Origin: Caulifigura coniformis
Lineage (GTDB): Bacteria; Planctomycetota; Planctomycetia; Planctomycetales; Planctomycetaceae
Reading direction: 5' to 3'
NCBI RefSeq assembly: GCF_007745175.1
Contig: NZ_CP036271.1
Coordinates: 620,001-684,000 of the forward strand
DNA: 64,000 nt
Shown: positions 10,889 to 18,696 of the stretch, one piece after another
How positions within the stretch are numbered: the first letter of the stretch is position 1
How the letters are laid out: every line of letters begins with the position of its first letter
Notes under the pieces: generated by a model
What the model saw: the letters and a program-made list of their open reading frames with translations, nothing else
What the model was told of the DNA's origin: nothing
The model's database searches: none
Made by a program: the position numbers and the translations under genes

Positions 10889-12382
10889 TCAGGCCGCCAC
10901 AGGAATCGACTCGTGATCCGGATCTTCCCCCGACTCCAGCTCGTTGATCGGGGAATCGCCGTTGTCCACGGGCATTGCCCCCCAATGGCCGTCCGCCGCG
11001 GAAATCGCCTTCAGGTTCGAACGCTCGAGTGAGGCTTCGCCTCCCTGTTCCAGTTCGCGCAGGAGCGTCCGGATGACGCGCTCCGCCTCCAGCCGGTCCT
11101 GCCGCCAGCGCTCGCGAGCCGCAGCGAACTGCGATTCGCGCCGCGAGAAGTCTTCCGCCTGGTTCGCCATCGCGAGCTGACGCCCCGCCAGATGCTCTTC
11201 GCGTTCCGCCACTCGCTGCAGCTGTTCATCGCGCTCAGCCTGGAAGCCGTCGCGGCGCTCGATCAGCTGTCGCTGCGCCTGTTCGCATTCCTGCCGACGC
11301 CTCGTCAGCGACTCCCGCAGATCGCGGTAGTGATCGAACAGTTTCGTCCGCGCCGCCTGCACCCGCTCCTGCGCTGCGGCGACATCCAGCGCGTGGACCG
11401 TCTGCGAATACACCTGATCGACAACCAGTCGCGATTCCAGCGTCTCCTGTCGCTCCTGATCGAGTTCATCACGCAGCCGGTCGAGACGCAGCCGGCGGCC
11501 CTCGAGGTTCTCGGCCTGCAGGTTCAGCATTTCCTGGTGGCGCTCGACATCGCGCGCATGGTCTTCGATCGCCTGCGCGAGTTGCTCCTGGTCCTGGACG
11601 ACCTGTTCGCGCTGTCGCGCGACATCCTGCGTGGCCGCGTCGTGCTGTTCACGGACCAGTTCGGCCTCGGAGACGAGCGACGCTTCCCGCCGCTCGAGCA
11701 GGCTGCGCAGTTTGCGGATCTGCCGCAGCCGCAGCGCGTTCACGTGTTCAACTTCACTGGCCCACACGCGGCGCGTTGCCGTCTCGCGTTCCAGTCGGGC
11801 CCGCTCGGCCGAGATTTCGCTGCGCAGCCGCGCGAGGTGGTCCTCATGCAGCCGCGTCCGCTTGTCGAGATCGACATGACCCTGTTCGAGTGCGGCTTCG
11901 CGCGACTCGAGATCGACGGCGCGCGCGTCCAGTTCTTCCCTCTCGACGCGCAGCCCGTCGCGCTCCGCAGAAAGTTCTTCTTCGAGCCGTTCCCTGAGTT
12001 CGGCCCTCTCCGCTTCGAGCGCCGTCCGCACCTCGTTCAACTGCTGTTCGGTCGAATCCAGTTCGGTCGTCCGGCTGTCGCAGGCCGACTCGCGGTTCAG
12101 CACCTCTTCTTCGCGGGCGGCCAACTGTTGCTCGCGCTGGGCCGACTCCGTTTCCAGCTGCTGGGCGAGAAGCCGCAGGCTGCGGCGCTCGTTGTCGAAG
12201 GCAATCAATTGCCGGTTGAGATTCGCTTCCCGGCGATCCAGCTCTTCGAGCTGTTTACGGAGATGCTCCATCAGACGCGTCGCCTGCTGGAGAGCCGATT
12301 CACCCGTCATCGCGGTGCGGACCGCGGAGGGGAACTCGCGCGCCGCGAGGCGGCCAGGCGAGGACTGCGATGCATCGGGCAT
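10889..12382 (-). CDS. Long coiled-coil protein
   Basis: A 497-aa protein that is almost wholly predicted coiled coil from about residue 26 to 460, dense in Glu, Arg, Gln and Leu with heptad spacing (for example LRKQLEELDRREANLNRQL). There is no signal peptide, membrane segment or Walker motif, so it is not an SMC-type ATPase. Short Ala/Ser-rich ends flank the rod. The ATG at 12380-12382 has AGGA 6 nt upstream. It sits 81 bp after trxA and abuts the Nudix gene. A structural or scaffolding role is all that can be inferred. Confidence 0.8.
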   Translation of the reverse strand: MPDASQSSPGRLAAREFPSAVRTAMTGESALQQATRLMEHLRKQLEELDRREANLNRQLIAFDNERRSLRLLAQQLETESAQREQQLAAREEEVLNRESACDSRTTELDSTEQQLNEVRTALEAERAELRERLEEELSAERDGLRVEREELDARAVDLESREAALEQGHVDLDKRTRLHEDHLARLRSEISAERARLERETATRRVWASEVEHVNALRLRQIRKLRSLLERREASLVSEAELVREQHDAATQDVARQREQVVQDQEQLAQAIEDHARDVERHQEMLNLQAENLEGRRLRLDRLRDELDQERQETLESRLVVDQVYSQTVHALDVAAAQERVQAARTKLFDHYRDLRESLTRRRQECEQAQRQLIERRDGFQAERDEQLQRVAEREEHLAGRQLAMANQAEDFSRRESQFAAARERWRQDRLEAERVIRTLLRELEQGGEASLERSNLKAISAADGHWGAMPVDNGDSPINELESGEDPDHESIPVAA

Positions 12383-12463
12383 GGGAATCCTTTCCCGCGG
12401 AGCACTCAGATTACTCGGAAGCCGCCCGTTCCGGCGGCTTCCGGTTCAATCCGACATTCGCAC

Positions 12464-12793
12464 TCAGGCGAGGTGCTTGTCGATCTTCGCGGCCAGCTGA
12501 TCTTTCTTCAGCACGCCGACCACCCGCTCCACCGGCTGTCCACCCTTGAACAGCAGCAGCGTCGGGATGCCTTCAATGCGATAGTTCATCGCCGACTGAC
12601 GGCTCTCGTCGGTGTTCACCTTCACGACGCGGAGCTTGCCGGCGTAATCGGTGGCGATCGCTTCGACGGTCGGAGCCAGCATCTTGCACGGGCCGCACCA
12701 GGGGGCCCAGAAATCAACGAGCACCGGCGTGTCGCTCTTGAGCACTTCGGTGTCAAAGGTGGTGTCAGTGACGTCAGCAACTTGACCGGCCAT
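12464..12793 (-). CDS. trxA: Thioredoxin
   Basis: A 109-aa cytoplasmic thiol-disulfide oxidoreductase. The active site WCGPCK is at residues 32-37 in the normal context [16 protein letters not shown], followed by [21 protein letters not shown] containing the cis-proline (IPT). Length and motif order match canonical TrxA. AGGAAGG lies just upstream of the ATG at 12791-12793. It leads the minus-strand trxA, coiled-coil, Nudix series. Confidence 0.97.
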   Translation of the reverse strand: MAGQVADVTDTTFDTEVLKSDTPVLVDFWAPWCGPCKMLAPTVEAIATDYAGKLRVVKVNTDESRQSAMNYRIEGIPTLLLFKGGQPVERVVGVLKKDQLAAKIDKHLA

Positions 12794-12995
12794 GGGAACC
12801 TTCCTCTCCTCAAATCTTGGCTGCAGGATTCGTTTCGCGGCGCAAGTATTGACCAGTGCCCGAAACCTGTCAACGGGCGTCCGGAACCGTCAATTGCATG
12901 CAACTGTTCGTCCCGCAATGCCTTGCGACGCCTTGCGCACCACGCGAAATCGCGCCCGGACAGTTCGGATTTCCGCGTCCGCACGGCCCCAGGGA

Positions 12996-13256
12996 CTACA
13001 CCGACGCCGGCTCGCTTCCGAAACGCGAGGCGTACAGCCGCTCGATATCCGCCGTCGTCACGGTGATCTCGCGGATGAAACCGGTGTGCACCCGTTCGTA
13101 GCTCAGCTTGCCGGCCAGCTTCGGGTCGGCGTGGATCGCCTTCGCCAGCCACTGCTTGTCCTCGTCAGAGAGGCCCAGCACATCGGGAGCCCAGTTCGTC
13201 CGGGTTTCGACCACGAGCGAATCGACGCGGGGATCGTACTTGGTGTAGGCGGCCAT
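12996..13256 (-). CDS. Small conserved hypothetical protein
   Basis: An 86-aa soluble protein (MAAYTKYDPRVDSLVVETRT at the start). It has no membrane segment, cysteines or known motif. The middle (LSDEDKQWLAKAIHADPKL) looks helical and the end (ITVTTADIERLYASRFG) alpha/beta. I do not recognise a family. The ATG at 13254-13256 was preferred over an upstream in-frame start because the preceding residues look like intergenic sequence. It lies alone between trxA and a response regulator, and 13257-13531 shows nothing further. Confidence 0.5.
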   Translation of the reverse strand: MAAYTKYDPRVDSLVVETRTNWAPDVLGLSDEDKQWLAKAIHADPKLAGKLSYERVHTGFIREITVTTADIERLYASRFGSEPASV

Positions 13257-13531
13257 CGTGCGTTCTATGGACGGTGCGGACGCGTAAAGACGAGCCCAGA
13301 CCATATCGCGGCGGATGCTCCAGCATCAATGACCAGCCCAAAGAGGGACGCCTTCCGGAGCGGCCACCCTGCAGGCCTTCGCCCCGGTCTGTGCGTTCCA
13401 CGCCTTCACCACATCCCGACAGGGAGATGGCGACGAGGAGCGGTTGAGGAGCCTGAATTCGCGTCCGCACACCAGAAGGTGGGCGATCTGTTCCCTGAAC
13501 TCGCAGACGCACTCAGTTGCTCGGAACGCGT

Positions 13532-13960
13532 CTATTCGTCGCGCCGCTTGATCGGCCGGCTTCGCCGCAGCGGTCCGCCGGGGCCGTCGCTGTCGGGCAC
13601 GTCCTCGAGCGCCCGGCGCACCGCATCCAGCAGCACGTCCATCGCGAACGGCTTGCGCAGGTAATCGACGACGCCCAGCATCTCGGCATATGCCTTGTGC
13701 CGCCCCCCCTCGTTGGCGGTGATCATGATCACCTTTGGAGGGTTGGCCAGCCCCTTCATGAACTCGAGCACGGGGAATCCGCCGAGCCGCGGCATCATCA
13801 TGTCGGTGATCACGAGATCGGGCTGTTCCGCTTCGATCAGCCGCTGCCCGTCGATCCCGTTGGACGCGGTGAGGACGTGATAGCCCGCTCCATCCAGGAC
13901 GCTCGAGAGCGTGGAACTGATTTCCCGGTCGTCTTCGATCAGCAGGATCCGGCGGGGCAT
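13532..13960 (-). CDS. Single-domain response regulator
   Basis: A 142-aa protein consisting of one CheY-like receiver. EDD at residues 9-11 is the acidic pocket, Asp53 in [11 protein letters not shown] is the phosphoacceptor, and the conserved Lys lies in DYLRKPF. A basic tail ([11 protein letters not shown]) follows, with no DNA-binding output domain. Such stand-alone receivers act in phosphorelays or by binding partners. The ATG at 13958-13960 begins directly at the receiver fold. It lies 79 bp downstream of the EutN-like gene on the same strand; no kinase is adjacent, the nearest being the hybrid kinase at 18.7 kb. Confidence 0.92.
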   Translation of the reverse strand: MPRRILLIEDDREISSTLSSVLDGAGYHVLTASNGIDGQRLIEAEQPDLVITDMMMPRLGGFPVLEFMKGLANPPKVIMITANEGGRHKAYAEMLGVVDYLRKPFAMDVLLDAVRRALEDVPDSDGPGGPLRRSRPIKRRDE

Positions 13961-14039
13961 GGCGGGAGGTCGGAAAGGTGTCAGAACGGATCGGACGGCG
14001 GGCCCGGCCGGCCCATCGTGGTCGGCCGGTCGCAGACCA

Positions 14040-14321
14040 TCAGTCGAAGTCCATCGTATCAAGGATCGCCGCGCAGTACGCATCGACGGGCTTCTGCTGC
14101 GGATGGAATGGGGCAGCCGCCTCTGCGCTTTCGCTGACGACGATGAGCTGCCCCTCGCTGGCGCCCATCTCGTCGTAAACGATGAGTTCCTCGGCGGATG
14201 ACGCCTGGCCGGTTCGCAGGCACTCCAGCGACAGCGGCACGGCGATCAGGTAGCGGGCGCCGGTCAGCGACGCTTCCGCACGCGCGAGGTTCAGTTTGCC
14301 GATCACACGGGCGATACGCAT
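14040..14321 (-). CDS. EutN/CcmL bacterial microcompartment vertex protein
   Basis: A 93-aa protein of the EutN/CcmL (BMC-P) family, the pentamers that cap vertices of microcompartment shells. Family landmarks are the opening [44 protein letters not shown] and the terminal [16 protein letters not shown]. Length matches CcmL and EutN. No BMC-H/BMC-T shell genes or encapsulated enzymes surround it. Planctomycetes are known for a shell locus that degrades fucose and rhamnose (the PVM type) with several BMC-P genes, so this could supply such a shell from elsewhere or be an orphan. The downstream gene is a receiver protein. Confidence 0.93.
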   Translation of the reverse strand: MRIARVIGKLNLARAEASLTGARYLIAVPLSLECLRTGQASSAEELIVYDEMGASEGQLIVVSESAEAAAPFHPQQKPVDAYCAAILDTMDFD

Positions 14322-14431
14322 GAGATTGATCGGGGTGAGACGGCGAACAGGAACAGGGCAGGGAGACGTCTCGGTTCTGCCGGGGGCCGGTGTCGATGAC
14401 CGTTCCGATCATCGGTCCTCGGAAACAACAA

Positions 14432-14460
14432 GAGCCTGTCTCGCCGGGCGAAACAAGCTC
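14432..14460 (-). terminator. Rho-independent terminator of Cys-rich gene 1
   Basis: Read on the minus strand, GAGCTTGTTTCGCC pairs with GGCGAGACAGGCTC along 14 positions (two as G-U), followed by TTGTTGTTT. It lies about 55 bp after the stop of the Cys-rich gene at 14514-14951. Confidence 0.75.
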
Positions 14461-14513
14461 TCGAAATATCCAGTCGAAGGGGATTCAGTGTCGCGGCGAA
14501 CGCGACCTCCGAA

Positions 14514-14951
14514 TCAGGCCTTCTTGCCTTCCGGGGCCGGAGCCGGTTCAGCCGGCGGTTCCGGAGCGTTTTCCGGAGCCGGGGCGGTGTTGCAGGGAGC
14601 AGCACAAGCCGAGCTGCAGGCAGCTCCGGTCGTGGCACAGCAGCTGGCGGCAGCGCCGCAGCAGGCAGCGGTCGGGCAGCAGGTGTTGCCGCAGGCGCCG
14701 TTTCCGCAAGCGCCGCTTCCGCAGGCGTCGCAGGAAGCACAGGCATTGCCGCAAGCACCAGTTCCGCAAGCGCCGCAGGGAGCGGCACAGTTGGCACCGC
14801 AGGGAGCGGCGCAGCTCGGGGCCGGGCAGCAGGCGTTGGCGCCGCAGCAGCCGCGGCTGCGACGGGCACGGCAACGGCCGGCTTCCGCGTCGCTGGTGAA
14901 CGCAACCAACAGGGCCGCCAGGGCGGACAAGGCAAACAGCTTACGCATCAT
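14514..14951 (-). CDS. Cys-rich secreted protein 1 (tandem paralogue)
   Basis: A 145-aa exported protein. The N-terminus (MMRKLFALSALAALLVAFTSDAEAG) is a clear Sec signal peptide. The mature part has a basic start (RCRARRSRGCCG) and then an Ala/Gly/Cys repeat region (units such as CAAPCGANCAAPCGACG) with over 30 cysteines, ending in a Pro/Ala/Glu tail and GKKA. AGGAG precedes the ATG at 14949-14951. The next gene upstream is a shorter paralogue with the same signal peptide, repeats and leader. The spacing does not fit a ferredoxin; disulfide cross-linking in the cell envelope or metal binding are inferences. Confidence 0.8.
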   Translation of the reverse strand: MMRKLFALSALAALLVAFTSDAEAGRCRARRSRGCCGANACCPAPSCAAPCGANCAAPCGACGTGACGNACASCDACGSGACGNGACGNTCCPTAACCGAAASCCATTGAACSSACAAPCNTAPAPENAPEPPAEPAPAPEGKKA

Positions 14952-15052
14952 GATGTGGTACTCCTAATGACTCGGCGATCTGATTGTCCTCACCCCAGGG
15001 GTTGGTCCGAGCCTCATGATCGCCAACACCGGGTCGCCATCATTCCGTCAAC
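14952..15052 (-). repeat. Leader duplicated in front of both Cys-rich genes
   Basis: The 100 bp upstream of the 14951 start resembles the 100 bp upstream of the 15410 start (15411-15508). Shared blocks include GACTCGGCGATC, ATTGTCCTC, GTTGGTCCGAGCC and a CCGGGT element. CTCGG and CCGAG in this leader can pair, forming a possible 5'-UTR stem. The similarity shows that gene and regulatory leader were duplicated together. Confidence 0.65.
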
Positions 15053-15078
15053 ATGCCGGAACTCATCAGATGGCGCAA

Positions 15079-15117
15079 TGACAGCGGGAGTGATAAAGTT
15101 CACCACCCCCGCTGTCA
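15079..15117 (-). terminator. Probable terminator of Cys-rich gene 2
   Basis: TGACAGCGGG (15079-15088) pairs perfectly with CCCGCTGTCA (15108-15117), and an inner GTGA/TCAC can extend the stem. It begins 33 bp past the stop of the 15150-15410 gene. There is no strong T-run, so termination is inferred from position and stability. Confidence 0.45.
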
Positions 15118-15149
15118 ATTGACGCACCAATGACTCGACTCTCTGCGGA

Positions 15150-15410
15150 TTAGCCGCAAGCGCCGCAAGGAGCAGCGCAGCTCGGGCCGCAGGGGGCGCC
15201 GCAGCTCGGAGCAACAGCACCGCAACCGCCGCAGGGGGCAGCGCAGCTCGGGCCGCAAGGAGCGGCGCAGCTCGGGGCCGGGCAGCAGGCGCTGGCGCCG
15301 CAGCCGCGCGAACGCTTGGCACGGCAGCAACGACGGCCGGCTTCAGCTTCCGAGGAAGCCGCGAAAACAACAGCCGCCAGGGCGGTCAACGCAAACAGCT
15401 TACGCATCAT
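15150..15410 (-). CDS. Cys-rich secreted protein 2 (tandem paralogue)
   Basis: An 86-aa exported protein, paralogue of the neighbour at 14514-14951. The signal peptide MMRKLFALTALAAVVFAASS is nearly identical. The mature basic start RRCCRAKRSRGCG leads into Cys/Ala/Gly/Pro repeats (SCAAPCGPSCAAPCGGCG) and ends at CGACG without the acidic Pro-rich tail of the first copy. GGAG lies upstream of the ATG at 15408-15410. Separate terminator-like hairpins and matching leaders suggest two independently transcribed units rather than one operon. Function unknown; envelope cross-linking or metal binding is possible. Confidence 0.75.
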   Translation of the reverse strand: MMRKLFALTALAAVVFAASSEAEAGRRCCRAKRSRGCGASACCPAPSCAAPCGPSCAAPCGGCGAVAPSCGAPCGPSCAAPCGACG

Positions 15411-15715
15411 GATGTCACTCCAGTTTGGACTCGGCGATCATTGTCCTCTCCCCGGGCGTTGGTCCGAGCCACAAAATGTGCCACGCCGGGTGGTCATCCA
15501 TCCTGAAAAGACGGCAAACACCGCCCCGATGACCGCTACTGACAGCCGGTGTGATATTGCACGCCCTGCGCACTGTCAAACCACGTCACTCGCGAAATCA
15601 TCGAAGTTTTTTCGAATCCCTTCCTCCCTCTCACCGCTGTAAACTTCGTATTGACATACTGATCCGCTTATACATTCCCTTTTGACGTCCCGGATTTCCG
15701 GTCCTGTTTCACTCC
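15411..15715. other. Divergent intergenic region, Cys-rich gene 2 / folP
   Basis: No gene. The left 100 bp is the second copy of the duplicated leader of the Cys-rich genes (minus strand). At 15651-15656 a TTGACA is followed by a TATACA-like hexamer at 15669-15674, but the 12-nt spacing is too short for a standard promoter, so it is only a hint of the folP promoter. Confidence 0.4.
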
Positions 15716-16609
15716 ATGATGCACTCGTCGATGTTCCCGGAATCCCCTTCGCTCTGGGCCCTCGACAGCGCGACCCGCTGGACCTTCAACGGACCCGCGA
15801 AAGTCATGGGCATCCTCAACGTCACGCCCGACAGCTTCTCCGATGGAGGACGCTGGGTCGCCACCAGCGCCGCAGTCGAGCATGCTCTCGATCTCGCCCG
15901 GCAGGGCGCGGACATCATCGACGTCGGCGGCGAATCGACGCGCCCCGGCTCTCTCCCCGTCGATCCCGAAGAGCAGCTCCGCAGGATCCTGCCCGTCCTC
16001 CAGGAACTCCAGGGACGCCTGCAGATCCCGGTCTCCGTCGACACCTCATCCAGCCTCGTCGCCCGGGAAACACTCGCCGCCGGAGCCACGATCGTCAACG
16101 ACGTCACCGGCATGTCCGGCGATCCCGCGATGGTCGGCGTCTGCGCCGAATCCGGCTGCGGCGTGATCGTGATGCACATGCAGGGCACACCCCAGACGAT
16201 GCAGCTCGCCCCCCGCTACGACGACGTCGTCCGCGAAGTCACCAGCCACCTCCAGCAGCGCGTCCGCGAACTGGGCACTCAGGGCATCCCCGCGGAACGC
16301 ATCGTGGTCGATCCCGGCATCGGATTCGGAAAAACGCCCGACCACAATCTCCAGATCCTCTCGAACATCGCCGCCCTGCGATCGATCGGCCGGCCCGTAC
16401 TGATCGGACACTCGAGAAAACGCTTCCTTCAGAAGGTTCTCGGCCGGCCCGTCGAAGAAGCGACCGCGGGGACGATCGGAGTGGCGATCGCTGTCGCCCA
16501 GCAGGGGGCCGGGCTCATTCGCGTGCACGACGTGCAGGCCGTGAAAGACGCGCTGACTGCCTGGGACACTGTGCGATCCGCTGCGTTCACGGGCGCATCG
16601 GGCGGGTGA
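15716..16609 (+). CDS. folP: Dihydropteroate synthase
   Basis: Condenses p-aminobenzoate with dihydropterin pyrophosphate to dihydropteroate in folate synthesis. The 297-aa TIM-barrel protein shows both family signatures: GILNVTPDSFSDGG near residue 32 and DVGGESTRPGS near 69. DTSSS, NDVTG, VVDPGIGFGKT and GHSRKRFL follow in the expected order. Several ATGs (15716, 15719, 15731) are possible starts; the first is given. It is single, next to the divergent Cys-rich gene, with no other folate genes nearby. Confidence 0.96.
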   Translation: MMHSSMFPESPSLWALDSATRWTFNGPAKVMGILNVTPDSFSDGGRWVATSAAVEHALDLARQGADIIDVGGESTRPGSLPVDPEEQLRRILPVLQELQGRLQIPVSVDTSSSLVARETLAAGATIVNDVTGMSGDPAMVGVCAESGCGVIVMHMQGTPQTMQLAPRYDDVVREVTSHLQQRVRELGTQGIPAERIVVDPGIGFGKTPDHNLQILSNIAALRSIGRPVLIGHSRKRFLQKVLGRPVEEATAGTIGVAIAVAQQGAGLIRVHDVQAVKDALTAWDTVRSAAFTGASGG

Positions 16610-16666
16610 GACGTCGCCTCCGCCTCAATGCGGCGCGAAGCGTGAGAGTTGTCGCGGGCGCGCGTC

Positions 16667-17281
16667 TCAGGAGCGCGGTGTGGCGGGGCCAGCCTGCGGT
16701 TTGGTCCACGGGCGATTCCCCGGAGACGACGCCTCGGCCGCCATCGATTCCACTTCCTGAAGCACCGCCGCGCGCACCTGCGTGACCTGCTCCAGGATCG
16801 CCGCCTCACGCTCGTTCATCCTGGCGTCGTTCGGCGCCAGGCCGTGCTTCTGGTTGTAGTACTCGATGAACTCGTTGAAGACGTCCTGGAACTCCGTCAG
16901 GAGATCGTCCTTCCGCAGCTTCACCGTCGACACTCTCTCTCCGGCAATCATTCGCTTCAGCACGGTCTGGAACCGGACCAGCGGGCCGGCAATCCGGTGG
17001 CTTTGCCGGAAGACGTCATACAGGAAGACCGGCGCCAGCAGGACGGCGCAGAGGGCCAGCCCCGCATAGTCGCTGGCGAAGGTGGCATACAGCTGCCCGA
17101 TCGTCCGCACCTCGGTGTCGCCGGCGATCAGGGACGCCCTGTAGGCGATATAACGCGCCACGAAAATGGCGTTCCAGAGGACAGCATGGTAGATCGCCCA
17201 GTAGCAGGCGATGCGTCCGAGGATTCGCCCTTGGATTCGGGCGCTGACCCAGACCCGGCCGCGCACGCGATCGTTGGTCAT
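16667..17281 (-). CDS. Membrane protein with HAMP-like linker
   Basis: A 204-aa inner-membrane protein. Two hydrophobic helices (about residues 20-45 and 70-92) flank a short periplasmic loop. The second is followed by HRIAGPLVRFQTVLKRMIAG and a helical stretch (LLTEFQDVFNEFIEYYNQ) resembling the HAMP linker of sensor proteins, then a soluble helical and Pro-rich tail. No kinase, cyclase or methyl-accepting domain follows, so it may be a truncated or minimal transducer. It lies downstream of the HD-GYP regulator on the same strand, after about 200 bp with tandem hairpins. A signalling role is inferred from architecture and neighbours. Confidence 0.65.
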   Translation of the reverse strand: MTNDRVRGRVWVSARIQGRILGRIACYWAIYHAVLWNAIFVARYIAYRASLIAGDTEVRTIGQLYATFASDYAGLALCAVLLAPVFLYDVFRQSHRIAGPLVRFQTVLKRMIAGERVSTVKLRKDDLLTEFQDVFNEFIEYYNQKHGLAPNDARMNEREAAILEQVTQVRAAVLQEVESMAAEASSPGNRPWTKPQAGPATPRS

Positions 17282-17451
17282 GACTCACACTCGGATTCAA
17301 TACGCGCAGGCTCCGCGGCCGGCGCGCCGGAACGGCGCTCCGCGACCAGCGGTCCCATACAGAATTCTTACTTCCATTCAGGGGGCACGGCGGCCGATTC
17401 CGGCGAACAGGGAGTAACCCCGCAAGGTCGACGCCCCTCCAGTCCTGCCAT

Positions 17452-17478
17452 CCGGCATAGCCGGTCACCCGAGGTGAC
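17452..17478 (-). terminator. Tandem hairpins after the HD-GYP gene
   Basis: Two adjacent palindromes lie directly after the stop of the HD-GYP gene: GTCACC/GGTGAC (17464-17469 with 17473-17478) and CCGGC/GCCGG (17452-17456 with 17460-17464). No T-run follows, so termination is inferred. The rest of 17282-17451 shows no gene. Confidence 0.4.
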
Positions 17479-17480
17479 GG

Positions 17481-18677
17481 TCATTCCGAGTTTGCCAGCT
17501 CGATCTGCACGTTGATGATGTCGTCGCGGCGGGCCATGAATGCGTCGAGCACCGACGGGTCGAAGTGTTTCCCACGCCCCTCGGTGAGGATCGCGAAGCA
17601 CTTCTCCAGCGGAAACGCCGCCTTGTACGGTCGCTTGCTGCTCAGGGCGTCAAACACGTCGGCCACGGCCGTGATTCGGCCTTCCAGCGGAATGTCGACT
17701 CCCGCCAGCTTCAGCGGGTAACCGCTTCCGTCCCATTTCTCATGGTGCGTCAGCGCGATTCGCTTCGCCATCGCCAGGATCGGCGAGGCCCCGACGTCCA
17801 TGATCCGGGCGCCCAGTTCGGTGTGGCTCTTGAGCAGACGGTTCTCGCGGTCCGGCAGGCAGTCGACGATCTTCTTCCCGAAGTTGCAGTGCCGCTGCAT
17901 CAGGTCGAACTCGTCTTCCGTCAGCTTGCCCGGCTTCAGCAGGATGTTGTCCGAAATGCCGATCTTGCCCACGTCGTGCAGCTGTGCGGCCGGCTCGAGA
18001 ATGTCCAGCATCGCCTGCGTCATCCCCAGCTGCTCGCCGATGATTCGCGCGTAACGGCCGACGCGGACAATGTGCTGCCCCGTGTCGTCGTCTCGAAACT
18101 CCGCGGCCCGGGCCAGGCAGTGGATCACGTCGAGTCGCGACGCTTCCAGCTCCGCGGTCCGCTTCCGAACCGCTTCTTCGAGGGCCTCCGAATAACCGCG
18201 CAGGTGGTCCTGCCAGGCCTTCACCTGCAGCACGTTCCCCAGTCGGGCCAGAAGTTCCTCGCGATGAACGGGCTTGCACAACAGGTCGGTCGCGCCGGCC
18301 CGCAGGGCCCGGATCTTGGTTTCGTCATCCGAACTCGCCGTCAGGATGACGACCGGCATCTGCGACAGCGTCACGTCGCTGCGGATCGCGGACAGGATCT
18401 CCAGGCCGTCGATGTGCGGCATCTGGATGTCGAGCAGGACGACATCCGGAAGATGGAGACCGATCTGCGGCAGCGCCTGGGGAGCATGGTCCGTCGACAC
18501 GATGTTCGTGTAGCCGTCCATCTCCAGGTAACCCTGGACGACCGCGATGTTCAGCGGCTCATCGTCGACGATCATGATCCGAGCCTGACGGACATCCCGG
18601 ATTCCCGGGGCCTCAGGCCTGAAGATCGAGTCGACTGCAGCAGCCGGACGCGCGTGGCGAGTGAGGAGGGACAACAT
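17481..18677 (-). CDS. Response regulator with HD-GYP domain
   Basis: A 398-aa receiver-output protein that probably hydrolyses cyclic di-GMP. The receiver (about 30-150) has DDE at 38-40, phosphoacceptor Asp83 in VVLLDIQMP, and Lys135 in LCKP. A linker helix (155-180) leads to an HD-GYP phosphodiesterase domain with HDVGK at 234-238 and HHEKWDGSGYP at 311-321, so the full metal and GYP signatures are present. The ATG at 18675-18677 lies 19 bp past the stop of the hybrid histidine kinase, with AGAAGG at good spacing. The pair is almost certainly co-transcribed and the kinase's phosphotransfer domain is the likely phosphate donor. Output would be lower c-di-GMP. Confidence 0.95.
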   Translation of the reverse strand: MLSLLTRHARPAAAVDSIFRPEAPGIRDVRQARIMIVDDEPLNIAVVQGYLEMDGYTNIVSTDHAPQALPQIGLHLPDVVLLDIQMPHIDGLEILSAIRSDVTLSQMPVVILTASSDDETKIRALRAGATDLLCKPVHREELLARLGNVLQVKAWQDHLRGYSEALEEAVRKRTAELEASRLDVIHCLARAAEFRDDDTGQHIVRVGRYARIIGEQLGMTQAMLDILEPAAQLHDVGKIGISDNILLKPGKLTEDEFDLMQRHCNFGKKIVDCLPDRENRLLKSHTELGARIMDVGASPILAMAKRIALTHHEKWDGSGYPLKLAGVDIPLEGRITAVADVFDALSSKRPYKAAFPLEKCFAILTEGRGKHFDPSVLDAFMARRDDIINVQIELANSE

Positions 18678-18696
18678 GGAATACGCCTTCTGACTT

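Noticed and set aside
17282-17480. Possible cyclic di-GMP riboswitch near the HD-GYP gene (GCGGGGTTAC motif)
   Set aside because: Only a short GCGGGGTTAC piece resembles the GEMM end; the conserved core is missing and it lies downstream, not upstream, of the HD-GYP gene.
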